From Desulfatiglans anilini DSM 4660 (lineage in GTDB: Bacteria; Desulfobacterota; DSM-4660; Desulfatiglandales; Desulfatiglandaceae): DNA of 64,000 nucleotides. The translations under genes were made by a program, and so were the position numbers. The DNA is taken from the NCBI RefSeq assembly GCF_000422285.1, contig NZ_AULM01000022.1, forward strand, positions 1-64,000, read 5' to 3'. Below are positions 52,358-61,522 of the stretch, piece after piece; the stretch's first letter is position 1; the number at the start of each line of letters is the position of its first letter. The notes under the pieces are model-generated. The model ran no database searches. It saw nothing but the letters and a program-made list of their open reading frames with translations, and was not told the origin of the DNA.

Positions 52358-52795
52358 ATGCCAAGTTATGTGATCACTGAGAAATGTGACGGTTGCAAAG
52401 GGCAGGACAAGACCGCTTGCATGTATATTTGCCCGAACGACCTCATGGTGTTGGATAAGGAGAGGATGAAGGCCTACAACCGCGATCCGGCGATGTGCTG
52501 GGAATGCCAGTGCTGCGTCAAGATCTGCCCGCAGCAGGCGATGGACGTGCGCGGCTATGCCGACTTCATCCCGATGGGTGCCAGTGTTGTGCCTCTGCGT
52601 GGTTCGCAGGATATTATGTGGACGGTCAAATTCCGCGACGGCAGCCTCAAGCGCTTCAAGTTCCCCATCCGGACGACCGAAGAAGGGACCGCGGATCCGT
52701 TGGGCGGCTTTGCTGCGCACGATGATCTGAACAGCCCGGCCCTGGCCACCGAACCGGCATCATTGGGACTGAAGGAAGTCCCCACAATAAAGTAG
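52358..52795 (+). CDS. aprB: Adenylylsulfate reductase beta subunit AprB
   Basis: The 145-residue cytoplasmic ferredoxin-like subunit passes electrons to AprA. Two [4Fe-4S] motifs are visible: KCDGCKGQDKTACMYICPND (with the family's longer insert) and CWECQCCVKICPQQAMDVRG. The C-terminal tail (FIPMGASVVPLRGSQDIMW) wraps the alpha subunit in known structures. AGGAGGT precedes the ATG. aprA begins 17 nt downstream. Together they reduce APS to sulfite and AMP. Confidence 0.96.
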   Translation: MPSYVITEKCDGCKGQDKTACMYICPNDLMVLDKERMKAYNRDPAMCWECQCCVKICPQQAMDVRGYADFIPMGASVVPLRGSQDIMWTVKFRDGSLKRFKFPIRTTEEGTADPLGGFAAHDDLNSPALATEPASLGLKEVPTIK

Positions 52796-52812
52796 TTTAA
52801 GGAGGGTAAGTT

Positions 52813-54696
52813 ATGGCAAATTTTCAGACTGTTGAAGTGAGTACCGACCTCCTGATCGTTGGTGGGGGATTTGCAGCTTGCGGCGCCGCCACCGAGGCGG
52901 CCTATTGGGCCAAGAAAAAAGGCTTGAAAGTGACGTTGGTCGACAAGGCTGCTCTGGATCGGTCCGGCGCCGTTGCGATGGGCCTCTCTGCCATCAACCA
53001 GTATGTTGGCATCAAAGACGGCGAGAACACCTGTGAAGACTATGTACGTTATGTCCGCCAGGACCTGATGGGAATCTCCCGTGAAGACCTGGTTTTCAAT
53101 ATTGCCCGCCACGTCGACTCCACCGTACACCTTTTCGAGAAGTGGGGCCTCAAGATCTGGACGGACGAGGCTGGCAAGTATGTTCACGAAGGCCGCTGGC
53201 AGCTCATGATCAACGGTGAATCTTACAAGATCATCATCGCTGAAGCAGCCAAGAACGCCATGAAGGAAGCGGGCGGCGAGATCTACGAGCGCGTTTTCAT
53301 CGTCGAGCCGCTGGTGGAAAACAACAAGATCGTGGGAGCCGTCGGCTTCAGCACCCGTGAAGAGAAATTCTACGTCTTCAAGGCGAAGGCGGTCATCTGC
53401 GCCATGGGCGGTGCGGTTCACGTGTTCCGTCCACGGTCCGTCGGCGAGGGCTTCGGCCGCTCCTGGTATCCGCCGTTCAACACCGGCTCCAGCGCCTATT
53501 TCACCCTGAAGGCCGGTGCCGAGATGACCTGCCAGGAAGTTCGCTTCATCCCCGTTCGTTTCAAGGATGCCTACGGTCCGGTCGGCGCCTGGTTCCTGCT
53601 GTTCAAATCCAGGGCCGTCAGCGCTGAAGGCGGCGAGTATATGGCCGTCCGCAAGGACGAGCTCCAGAACTGGGCCCCCTACGGCCTGGCCAAACCCATC
53701 CCGGCCAACCTGAGAAACTATCTCGGCATGCTGGATGTGGACGCCGGCCTTGGCCCCCTGTACATGGAGACGGCCGAAGCTATCGGCAAGATTGCAGATG
53801 CTTACAAAGACGACCCGAAGGCCTTCAAGAAGAAAATGAAGGAACTCGAGGCGGAAGCCTGGGAAGACTTCCTGGATATGACCATTTCTCAGGCGCATCT
53901 CTGGGCATCCCAGAACGTCAAACCCGAAGAGAAGCACTCGGAAATCGCGGCCTGCGAGCCGTACTTCATCGGCTCCCACTCCGGCGCATCCGGTGCCTGG
54001 GTCAGTGGTCCCGAGGATATGAACACCCCCTACAAATGGGGTTATCCCAACATGACCACGGTGGAAGGTCTGTTTGCGGCCGGCGACGCCTCCGGGGCCT
54101 CCAGCCACAAATTCTCCTCCGGTTCGCATGCTGAAGGCCGGATCGCCGGCAAGGCTGCGATCAAGTACATCGTGGATAAGGGTGCCGAGCCCAAGGTCGA
54201 TGCCGGCAAGGTGGATGCACTGAAGGCCAAGATTCTGGCCCCGTTGGACACCTATGCAGCGCACTGCAAAGAGACCACGGCCCCCGAGATCAACCCCAAT
54301 TACATCCTGCCCCTGCAGTTCATGCATCGTCTCCAGAAGATCATGGACGAATACGCAGGTGGTGTGACCGCGGCCTTCAAGACCAGCAAGTCGAACCTGC
54401 TGCGGGCCGAGGAACTCTTCGTCTTCCTGAAGGAAGATGCAGAGAAATTGGGTGCTGCGGATATCTATCAGCTCGAAAGATGCTGGGAGAACGTCCACAG
54501 AATGTGGCAAGGTGACGCCCACGTCCGGACCATGCTCTTCCGCGAGGAGACCCGGTGGCCGGGCTATTACTTCAGGGCTGACACCCCGAAGATGGATGAA
54601 AAGAACTGGCATTGCTTCGCCAACTGCCGCTTCGATCCCGCGAAGGGTGAATGGGAAATGATGAAGCGCGACGTGTGGAACATTCCCGGTGTGTAA
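52813..54696 (+). CDS. aprA: Adenylylsulfate reductase alpha subunit AprA
   Basis: The 627-residue FAD enzyme binds APS and forms sulfite through a flavin adduct. The FAD motif is LLIVGGGFAACGAATEAAYW near 14-33, followed by DKAALDRSGAVAMGLSAINQ. SCP-like conserved stretches include RHVDSTVHLFEKWGLKIWTD and MGGAVHVFRPRSVGEGFGRS. Later, LFAAGDASGASSHKFSSGSH is the second FAD segment. It has the length of dissimilatory AprA without any extension. It follows aprB and precedes a hairpin and qmoA. Confidence 0.97.
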   Translation: MANFQTVEVSTDLLIVGGGFAACGAATEAAYWAKKKGLKVTLVDKAALDRSGAVAMGLSAINQYVGIKDGENTCEDYVRYVRQDLMGISREDLVFNIARHVDSTVHLFEKWGLKIWTDEAGKYVHEGRWQLMINGESYKIIIAEAAKNAMKEAGGEIYERVFIVEPLVENNKIVGAVGFSTREEKFYVFKAKAVICAMGGAVHVFRPRSVGEGFGRSWYPPFNTGSSAYFTLKAGAEMTCQEVRFIPVRFKDAYGPVGAWFLLFKSRAVSAEGGEYMAVRKDELQNWAPYGLAKPIPANLRNYLGMLDVDAGLGPLYMETAEAIGKIADAYKDDPKAFKKKMKELEAEAWEDFLDMTISQAHLWASQNVKPEEKHSEIAACEPYFIGSHSGASGAWVSGPEDMNTPYKWGYPNMTTVEGLFAAGDASGASSHKFSSGSHAEGRIAGKAAIKYIVDKGAEPKVDAGKVDALKAKILAPLDTYAAHCKETTAPEINPNYILPLQFMHRLQKIMDEYAGGVTAAFKTSKSNLLRAEELFVFLKEDAEKLGAADIYQLERCWENVHRMWQGDAHVRTMLFREETRWPGYYFRADTPKMDEKNWHCFANCRFDPAKGEWEMMKRDVWNIPGV

Positions 54697-54712
54697 TGGC
54701 TGACCGTTGAGA

Positions 54713-54747
54713 AAATGCTCCAGGCATTTCAGTTGCCTGGAGCATTT
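54713..54747 (+). terminator. Hairpin between aprA and qmoA
   Basis: AAATGCTCCAGGCA (54713-54726) pairs perfectly with TGCCTGGAGCATTT (54734-54747) around a 7-nt loop. The T-tract is short, so it may be a partial terminator or processing/stability element that lets aprBA exceed qmo in expression. Confidence 0.7.
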
Positions 54748-54985
54748 CCGTCATGGAGCTCCTTTGCGTTGTCTCCCGAAGGACTTAATCCGGCCGACTA
54801 GGAAAGCAGCGCGCATGCTGGTGGTTGCTCTCCATAAATACAACGAATAGAAGCGTATTTGGTCGATGGGCATTCCGCTGACCGGAAAACGGGGGCATCG
54901 GATGCATATGGACGAAGTACGCTTTTTGTATGGATGGGCATACAGCGCGAAGAGATGAAGCAATAATTCAACCCTGGAGGATACA

Positions 54986-56254
54986 ATGGCAGATGTACAA
55001 ACGACAAACCAGAGCATATTGGTTGTGGGCGGAGGCATGAGCGGGATCACGGCCGCCCTCGAAGCAGCGGAAGCGGGGTATGATGTGGTCTTGGTCGAAA
55101 AGAGGCCCTACCTGGGTGGCCGCGTAGCCCAACTGTATGAATATTTCCCGAAGCTGTGCCCCCCGAACTGCGGTTTGGAGATCAATTTCCGGCGCCTGAA
55201 GGCGAATCCGCGGGTCCGTTTCTTTACCATGGCCGAGGTGAGCAAGATCAGCGGGAAAGAGGGGGATTATGATGTGACGGTCGCCCTGAAGCCCCGCTAT
55301 GTCAACGAGAAATGCACCTGCTGCGGGAAGTGCGCGGAGGTCTGTGAAGCGCAGATCGACAATCCGTTCAATTACGGGATGGACAATATGAAAGCGGCGT
55401 ATCTGCCTCACGATTTCGCTTTTCCGATGCGATACGTCCTCGATCCGTCCATCGTGAAGACCGAAGAGGGGCAAAAATGCAAAGAGGCCTGCGCATATGA
55501 CGCGATCGATCTGGACATGCAGGAAACCAGCTTCGATCTGAAAGCGGGCGCCATCGTCTGGGCCGGCGGATGGGATCCCTACGATGCCTCAAAGATCGAA
55601 TATTACGGTTTTGGAACTTACAAGAACGTGATCACGAATGTCATGATGGAGCGGCTGGCCTCCTTGGAAGGGCCGACCGCCGGCCGGATCCTGAGACCGT
55701 CGGACGGGAAGCCGGCGAAGAATGTGGCCTTCATCCAGTGCGCCGGTTCGCGGGACGAAAATCACCTCGCATATTGCTCCGGCATCTGCTGTCTCGCCTC
55801 CATGAAGCAGGCGAGCTACCTGAGGGAGAAGGACCCCGAATCCGCGGCGACGGTCTTTTTCATCGACATCCGTGCCCTGGATCGTTTGGAGGATTTCTAC
55901 ACACGGGTCAAGCAGGATGAAAAGGTCAGCTTTGTGAAGAGCAAGATCGCCGTGATCACCGAAGATGAAGAGACAGGGGATCTTCTGCTCGAAGGCGAAA
56001 ACACCCAGACTAGCGAGCAGATCCGTATGCGATTCGATCTGGTGGTTCTTGCTACAGGGATGGTTCCGAACCGGATGAGCACCGATGTGACCGGGGATAT
56101 TTCCTGGAACGAATATGGTTTCTTTGCCTGTGAGCCCGGAAAACCTGGAATCTACGGTGCCGGGTGTGCTCGAAGACCCACTGATGTCGCTTCCTGTGTG
56201 CAGGACGCCACAGCCTCAGCCCTGAAGGCCATTCAATCAATCGCGAGGAGGTAA
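54986..56254 (+). CDS. qmoA: QmoA, HdrA-like FAD subunit of the Qmo complex
   Basis: The 422-residue flavoprotein is HdrA-like and links AprBA to the electron-transfer chain. FAD motif: ILVVGGGMSGITAALEAAEA; then VLVEKRPYLGGRVAQLYEYF and KLCPPNCGLEI with Cys residues typical of QmoA. A cluster-type segment CTCCGKCAEVCEAQ follows, and ASYLREKDPESAATVFFIDI is an HdrA hallmark. GGAGG precedes the ATG. qmoB starts 4 nt after its stop. Confidence 0.95.
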   Translation: MADVQTTNQSILVVGGGMSGITAALEAAEAGYDVVLVEKRPYLGGRVAQLYEYFPKLCPPNCGLEINFRRLKANPRVRFFTMAEVSKISGKEGDYDVTVALKPRYVNEKCTCCGKCAEVCEAQIDNPFNYGMDNMKAAYLPHDFAFPMRYVLDPSIVKTEEGQKCKEACAYDAIDLDMQETSFDLKAGAIVWAGGWDPYDASKIEYYGFGTYKNVITNVMMERLASLEGPTAGRILRPSDGKPAKNVAFIQCAGSRDENHLAYCSGICCLASMKQASYLREKDPESAATVFFIDIRALDRLEDFYTRVKQDEKVSFVKSKIAVITEDEETGDLLLEGENTQTSEQIRMRFDLVVLATGMVPNRMSTDVTGDISWNEYGFFACEPGKPGIYGAGCARRPTDVASCVQDATASALKAIQSIARR

Positions 56255-56258
56255 CCCG

Positions 56259-58487
56259 ATGGACAAGAAGACAATCGTATATATATGCACAGGATGCGGC
56301 ATTGGCGACGCCGTGAATGTGGATCAGTTGAAAGAGGTTGTTGACGAAGACTTCAGCCTGCCGTGCAAGGATCATCCGTTCCTTTGCGGACCGGAAGGCT
56401 TGGCGATGCTGAAGCAGGACATGGAGAGCGAAGGGGTCAACACCTTCGTGCTTGCAGCATGTTCAGGGCGTGTGAACTATGATGTGTTTAACCTTGGGCC
56501 CGAGGCGATCGTGGAGCGTGTGAACCTGAGGGAGCAGGTGGCCTGGAGTATGCCGCCCCAGGATGAAGATACGCAGATGCTGGCTGAGGACAACCTGCGC
56601 ATCGCCTGTGCCAAGGTCAAAGACACCAAGTTGCCCGAAGCGTTCAAGGCCGAAGAGGAATATGCAAAGGATATTTTGGTGGTCGGAGGAGGTCTGGCCG
56701 GATTGACCGCTGCTCTGGAGACCGCCAAGGCAGGATACAACGCCGTTCTGGTCGAGAAAGAGGCGACCTTGGGGGGATGGCTGGCCCGGAACAAGAAGCG
56801 GATCACCATGCCCTACAAGGAACTTACCGACACGGGAATCGAGGACTTGGTGTCCGCTGTGACGGGGAACCCGAAGATCAAGGTGTACACCTCGGCGAGC
56901 GTCGAGAAGGTCGAAGGGGGTCCAGGGCTTTTTTCTGTCGCGATCAAAGCTGACGGGAATGCAGTCACGGAGCGGATCGGCGCCATTGTGCAGGCCAATG
57001 GCTGGGTCCCGTACGATGCGAACAAGCTGGGCCATCTGGGCTACGGCAAGTTCAAAGACGTCGTGACCAATGTCGAATTCGAGTTGATGGCGGCGGGCGG
57101 GAAGATCGCACGGCCTTCCGACGGAAAAGAGGTCAAGAATACGCTGTTCATCCAGTGCGCCGGGTCGCGTGATCCCGAGCATCTGCCCTACTGCTCCTCC
57201 GTATGCTGCATGGTGTCGCTCAAGCAGGCGACCTATCTCAAAGAGCAGGACCCCGAAGCCGTCAATTACATCCTTTACAAGGACATGCGGACGGTCGGCC
57301 AGGCCGAGGATTTTTACCGCAAAGCCCAGAACGACGGGAATATCTTTATCCGCGGCAGTGTTAAGGAGGTTGGAGAATCGGGCGGCAAGTTGTTCGTAGA
57401 GGCCGACGACGAACTGCTGGCGGAGAGGATCAGGATCGAGGAGATTGACCTGGTGGTTCTCGCTGTCGGAATGGTGCCGGCCACCAAGCCGTTGCAGACC
57501 CCGCGGATCAAGGCGCCTCAGGATGCACCGGACAAGGATGAAGAAGGGATGATCGAGGTGCAGCCAGATTCCGGTTTCTTCGCCACACCGGCGTTGAGGC
57601 TTGCCTATCGTCAGGGTCCCGAGTTGCCGACGCTCAAATACGGCTTCCCGGATTCGCACTTCATCTGTTTCCCGTATGAAAGCAGACGGACGGGAATCTA
57701 TGCGACCGGCTGTGTGCGGAAACCTATGGAAACCGCTAAAGTGTTAGACGACGCGGTGGGCGCGGCCATGAAGGCGATCCAGTGTTGCGAGGCGACCGCC
57801 AACGGGATAGCCGTGCATCCACGGGCCGGTGATATGAGCTATCCCGAGTTCAACATGAATCGGTGTACACAGTGTAAACGGTGTACGGAAGAGTGCCCGT
57901 TTGGTGCCATCAATGAGGACGAAAAGGGGAATCCTCTGCCCAATCCCACCCGCTGCCGTCGATGCGGCGTGTGTATGGGTGCCTGTCCCGAGCGGATCAT
58001 TTCTTTCAAGAATTACTCGGTGCCGATGATTGGCAACATGATCAAAGCTATTCATGTGCCTGAAGAAGACGAGGAAAAGCCCAGAGTGGTGGCGCTCATC
58101 TGTGAGAACGACGCCTATCCCGCGCTGGATATGGCCGGCATCAAACGGATGAAATGGAGCCCCTATGTACGTTTCATTCCGGTCCGGTGCCTCGGTTCGG
58201 TCAATCTGGTATGGGTCGCCGACGCGCTTTCACGGGGGATCGACGGTTTGCTGCTTTTCGGGTGTCGGCACGGTGATGACTATCAGTGCCACTTCATCAA
58301 GGGCAGCGAGCTTGCCAACACCCGGCTCGGAAAGGTTTCAGAGACCCTGGACCGCCTGGCACTCGAATCCGATCGTGTGAAATTCGTGGAAGTGGGGATC
58401 TCGGACTACCACAAAATCCCTCAGATCATCGACGAGTTCATGGAGACGATCGAGTCGGTCGGCCCGAACCCCTATAAAGGCTGGTAG
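56259..58487 (+). CDS. qmoB: QmoB, HdrA/MvhD-like subunit of the Qmo complex
   Basis: The 742-residue protein has an N-terminal segment with CTGCGIGD. FAD motif ILVVGGGLAGLTAALETAKA follows near residue 137. Two ferredoxin clusters come next (CTQCKRCTEECPFGAI and CRRCGVCMGACPERII), then a C-terminal MvhD-like domain (RCLGSVNLVWVADALSRGID, LLLFGCRHGDDYQCHFIKGS) that holds a [2Fe-2S] site in MvhD. It is co-transcribed with qmoA. The MvhD-like end is the expected docking face for an electron donor or acceptor. Confidence 0.95.
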   Translation: MDKKTIVYICTGCGIGDAVNVDQLKEVVDEDFSLPCKDHPFLCGPEGLAMLKQDMESEGVNTFVLAACSGRVNYDVFNLGPEAIVERVNLREQVAWSMPPQDEDTQMLAEDNLRIACAKVKDTKLPEAFKAEEEYAKDILVVGGGLAGLTAALETAKAGYNAVLVEKEATLGGWLARNKKRITMPYKELTDTGIEDLVSAVTGNPKIKVYTSASVEKVEGGPGLFSVAIKADGNAVTERIGAIVQANGWVPYDANKLGHLGYGKFKDVVTNVEFELMAAGGKIARPSDGKEVKNTLFIQCAGSRDPEHLPYCSSVCCMVSLKQATYLKEQDPEAVNYILYKDMRTVGQAEDFYRKAQNDGNIFIRGSVKEVGESGGKLFVEADDELLAERIRIEEIDLVVLAVGMVPATKPLQTPRIKAPQDAPDKDEEGMIEVQPDSGFFATPALRLAYRQGPELPTLKYGFPDSHFICFPYESRRTGIYATGCVRKPMETAKVLDDAVGAAMKAIQCCEATANGIAVHPRAGDMSYPEFNMNRCTQCKRCTEECPFGAINEDEKGNPLPNPTRCRRCGVCMGACPERIISFKNYSVPMIGNMIKAIHVPEEDEEKPRVVALICENDAYPALDMAGIKRMKWSPYVRFIPVRCLGSVNLVWVADALSRGIDGLLLFGCRHGDDYQCHFIKGSELANTRLGKVSETLDRLALESDRVKFVEVGISDYHKIPQIIDEFMETIESVGPNPYKGW

Positions 58488-58553
58488 GCGTGTAGAGGGT
58501 GAAAAGGCAGAAGATCTGAAACCCTCACATTCTCCAGCAGGAAGAGGTCGCTT

Positions 58554-59168
58554 ATGGGAAAGATTGAGAACAAGGGAGGGGGTCGACCGGTGGGTTACAA
58601 CACATCATTTGCTGAGGAGGTCTTTCGGAATGTCGACTTCGGCGAAGAGATCAAGATGTGCATGCAGTGTGGTGTGTGTGCGGCATCCTGTCCGCTGAGC
58701 CTCAAAATGGACTTTTCGCCCCGCAAGATCTTCACTTTGATCCGTGCGGGCAAGCGTGAGGAAGTTCTGGGCAGCCAAGCCATCATGTTGTGCACCTCCT
58801 GCTATTCGTGCAAGGTTCGATGCCCGAGGAAGATCCCGGTTGTTGATGTGATGCACGGGTTGGCCAATTACGCCCTGCGCCAGGGTTTCGTCCCCCGGAA
58901 GAACACATCCGTTTTTGGCGGCGAATTCTGGCGGCAGATCTATAAATTGGGTCGTATCGACGAAAAGGACCTCTCACGGCGTTATTTCTTCGCCGACGGA
59001 CTCGTCCCTGGCATCAAGAACAGTCTGGAAATGATGGATATGGGGCTTCAGATGCTTCTGCACAAGCGCATGAAGCTCTTGCCCGAGCGTCCGATCAAGG
59101 GCATTAAGGCCCTGCGAAGGATGCTGGACAAGGCCGAGCAAATGGGGAAAGGAGGTGCGCGGGCATGA
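58554..59168 (+). CDS. HdrC-like iron-sulfur protein replacing QmoC's soluble half
   Basis: The 204-residue protein has two [4Fe-4S] motifs (CMQCGVCAASCPL near 38 and CTSCYSCKVRCPRKI near 82). Helices typical of heterodisulfide-reductase subunit C follow, and there is no membrane segment. In most sulfate reducers the third Qmo gene, qmoC, fuses this domain to a cytochrome b. Here it is a separate HdrC. AGGAAGAGG lies before the ATG. The stop overlaps the HdrB start by ATGA. Confidence 0.9.
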   Translation: MGKIENKGGGRPVGYNTSFAEEVFRNVDFGEEIKMCMQCGVCAASCPLSLKMDFSPRKIFTLIRAGKREEVLGSQAIMLCTSCYSCKVRCPRKIPVVDVMHGLANYALRQGFVPRKNTSVFGGEFWRQIYKLGRIDEKDLSRRYFFADGLVPGIKNSLEMMDMGLQMLLHKRMKLLPERPIKGIKALRRMLDKAEQMGKGGARA

Positions 59169-60043
59169 AGTATTTCCTTTATTGGGGCTGCAGCCTGGAA
59201 TCCAGCGGAGCGAACTTTCTGGTCTCTTTGAAGCCGGTTGCCAAGGCACTGGGGACAGACTTCGTCGAGATCGAGGATTGGAACTGCTGCGGAGCGAGCA
59301 TCTCCTATGTTGGAGCCAGCGACCTTTCCATCAAGGTTTTGAACGCACGGAATCTAGCGCTGGCTGAAAAACAGGGCGGATATGATATCGTCGCACCCTG
59401 CAGTTCGTGTTATATCCAGATGATCAAGGTGAACCACGAGATACAGGAAAGTGAAACCCTCGCTGCGCAGGTGAACGAGATCCTGGCCGAAGGCGGGTTG
59501 CATTACAGCGGGAAGGTGCGGGTACGGCACATCCTCGATGTGTTGTATCACGACATCGGCACAGACAGGATCAAGGAGAGGGCAGTCAAGCCGCTGAATG
59601 GTCTGAAGGTGGCCGGATATGTCGGTTGCCAGTCGGTTCGGCCTTACGGGGAGTATGACAGTGTCGAGAGACCCGTTATTCAAGACCGAATCCTGAATGC
59701 CATTGGTGCGGAGGCGGTTCCTTTTCCGAAAAAGATGCGCTGCTGCGGCTCTGGCATCTTCCTGACAGAGATGGATCACTGTATGCATCTGGTCAAAGAT
59801 ATCCTGGATGACGCCCTCGTCCATGGGGCGAAGCTCGTTTCGACGGTTTGTCCCATGTGTGCGATGAATCTTGAGAACTACCAGTCGCGGATCAACAAGG
59901 CGTTGGGAACGCGTTTCGATGTTCCCATCGTTTATCTGACCCAGTTGATGGCTGCGGCCTTCGGGATGGATCTGAAGAAGGACGCTGCGCTGGATTATAA
60001 TATCATCCCGCCTGAGACGCTGATCCAAGCCGCTCTGGGATGA
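59165..60043 (+). CDS. HdrB-like CCG-domain subunit
   Basis: The 292-residue protein contains two CCG domains, which hold the non-cubane [4Fe-4S] clusters of HdrB. They are DWNCCGASISYVG with CSSCYIQM, and KMRCCGSGIFLTEMDH with VSTVCPMCAMNLENYQ. It belongs to the HdrB family that acts at the disulfide site of heterodisulfide reductase. With HdrC it would take electrons from QmoAB's flavins or deliver them to a soluble partner. The ATG overlaps the hdrC stop. A strong terminator follows. Confidence 0.92.
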   Translation: MKYFLYWGCSLESSGANFLVSLKPVAKALGTDFVEIEDWNCCGASISYVGASDLSIKVLNARNLALAEKQGGYDIVAPCSSCYIQMIKVNHEIQESETLAAQVNEILAEGGLHYSGKVRVRHILDVLYHDIGTDRIKERAVKPLNGLKVAGYVGCQSVRPYGEYDSVERPVIQDRILNAIGAEAVPFPKKMRCCGSGIFLTEMDHCMHLVKDILDDALVHGAKLVSTVCPMCAMNLENYQSRINKALGTRFDVPIVYLTQLMAAAFGMDLKKDAALDYNIIPPETLIQAALG

Positions 60044-60065
60044 TCCGACATTTTGGAACGTTCTT

Positions 60066-60115
60066 GAGAACCAAATCCGAGAGGGCTCTACCGCTCGGGT
60101 TTGGTTCTCTTTTTT
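60066..60115 (+). terminator. Strong terminator after qmoAB-hdrCB
   Basis: GAGAACCAAATCCGAG (60066-60081) pairs with CTCGGGTTTGGTTCTC (60094-60109) over 16 bp with one G-U near the loop, followed by six T. Confidence 0.92.
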
Positions 60116-60161
60116 CCTCCGTTAAGAGGATGCTCGATGGCGGGGAGAGAGGGAGGCAACG

Positions 60162-60431
60162 GTGGCGGAAGCTAAAGAAAGATGTCCGCATTGCGGTGAG
60201 GTGCTGCTCAAATGGACGCCCCCGGCGAATTCGACCTGGGATACGGAATTTCAGTGGGTATGTTTCAATGACGAATGTCCCTATTACACAAGGGGCTGGG
60301 ATCATATGCTCAAAACACAGAACATCAAGGCATCCTACCGGTACAGGAAGGATCCTCACACCGGGTCGAGTGGACCGCTTCCGTGCTGGTCCCAGGAGGC
60401 CCACAAGGACCACATTATCTCCGATGACTGA
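60162..60431 (+). CDS. Small zinc-ribbon protein
   Basis: The 89-residue protein starts at GTG 60162 with GGAGG 8 nt upstream. It has CPHCGE near residue 8 and CFNDECPYY near 33, a C-x2-C...C-x4-C ribbon like ogr/Delta-type or rubredoxin-like zinc fingers. Aromatic-rich stretches (STWDTEFQWVCF) lie between. Function is not known. It is located right after the Qmo operon, so it may belong to sulfate-reduction regulation or assembly. Its last codons overlap the next tiny gene. Confidence 0.65.
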   Translation: MAEAKERCPHCGEVLLKWTPPANSTWDTEFQWVCFNDECPYYTRGWDHMLKTQNIKASYRYRKDPHTGSSGPLPCWSQEAHKDHIISDD

Positions 60432-60570
60432 TGAGATGCCCCTGACCGTTTGCATCCATGCTGCGGAAAGGGAAGTGATGTGCGCCGATTCCTGCCTGTT
60501 GGGCAAAGAGCGTCAAGGCACAGGGCTCTTTTGCTGCAAAGAGGGAGATCTCCTGGCTTCTTACCTTTGA
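60424..60570 (+). CDS. Tiny Cys-rich protein overlapping the zinc-ribbon gene
   Basis: A 48-residue frame opens at ATG 60424, 8 nt before the end of the zinc-ribbon gene, in another frame. The product has five Cys (TVCIHAAE, VMCADSCLLG, GLFCCKEGD) and an acidic/hydrophobic pattern. The overlap suggests translational coupling. No family is recognised. It could be a small metal-binding or redox peptide, or a chance frame. The Cys density favours the former. Confidence 0.45.
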   Translation: MTDEMPLTVCIHAAEREVMCADSCLLGKERQGTGLFCCKEGDLLASYL

Positions 60571-60678
60571 CTTGGGGACAGTGCGTAATCTGCTTCGCGA
60601 GGGCGCTGGAGCAGGCCGGAAGATGAATGGTATGATGGGTCCAAAGACTAGGCTGTAGGGGCCGATGGAAAGGTTTAC

Positions 60679-61443
60679 ATGAGAAAGATCGGGAGAAATG
60701 ACCCTTGCCCTTGCGGCAGCGGCAAAAAGTTCAAAAAATGCCACCTCGGGCGGGAGGACGAGCTCTTCCACCAGGAGGATGGGGCGTTTGCGGCGGATTT
60801 GAGCGCCCGCATCACGGCACTGCCTGAAGTGGATTATGGCGGCGCCCATGAAATGGTCCGTGCTTTGGACCTGAAAACATTGAGCAGGGGAGAATTCGGC
60901 ATTCGTTTCGTAGATCTGAAGGCCTATCAGGAACTCGAAGTAAGCGGAGAGACAGGGAGCGAGTCCAGACAGGATGCAACCGGGGGGGTTCTGATCAATC
61001 TCTTGAAGACGCGTCCGAGTGACCCGGCGCATATCTATGTCGCGATTTCCCCCGATATCGGGAAGAGCGCCCTGGCGCATCAGATCGCCCATGTCTTGGA
61101 CTATGCGGTGGGCTCGGGTCTGATTCCTGGGTCGATGAGGGCGCTCAGTTACGAATTGGGGATTCCGATCGACCAACTCGAACATCCCCAGGAATTCGGT
61201 TACTGGCTGCGCTATGTTCGTGAAAAACTCGAAATCGAACTGGATGCAGACGATACGGTGATCGACTTTCTCTATGAAAACCGGATGCTCGTCAAAGGGC
61301 GTGATATAGAGAAACAGGACATGGCTGCCCTCAAGGACCAGTCCCAGCGAATATTCAAGTTTCTGTCGCAGAAAGGCCCGGAGCTGGATGCACTTATTTG
61401 TGAGAAGCCTGGTTATATCGGCAGCCGTCTTGCGGCGGATTGA
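60679..61443 (+). CDS. SEC-C motif protein
   Basis: The 254-residue protein begins with a SEC-C zinc motif ([19 protein letters not shown]). That motif is the Zn-binding tail also found in SecA and YchJ. The rest, with [20 protein letters not shown] and YGTL-like helices ([20 protein letters not shown]), is an alpha-helical domain I cannot name. SEC-C in this position often marks small metal-binding or secretion/stress accessory proteins. It precedes two YkgJ-type proteins on the other strand. Confidence 0.8.
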   Translation: MRKIGRNDPCPCGSGKKFKKCHLGREDELFHQEDGAFAADLSARITALPEVDYGGAHEMVRALDLKTLSRGEFGIRFVDLKAYQELEVSGETGSESRQDATGGVLINLLKTRPSDPAHIYVAISPDIGKSALAHQIAHVLDYAVGSGLIPGSMRALSYELGIPIDQLEHPQEFGYWLRYVREKLEIELDADDTVIDFLYENRMLVKGRDIEKQDMAALKDQSQRIFKFLSQKGPELDALICEKPGYIGSRLAAD

Positions 61444-61522
61444 AGATGAGCCGCAAGACGCTCGGATTGAAAGGCTGCTTGAGTGAAGACGCTTCGTTGC
61501 GCTCGAAGCAGTCTGCTTCGGC

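Noticed and set aside
52555-54612. 685-codon minus-strand frame opposite aprA
   Set aside because: It results from the strong codon bias of aprA; the product has no coherent domains.
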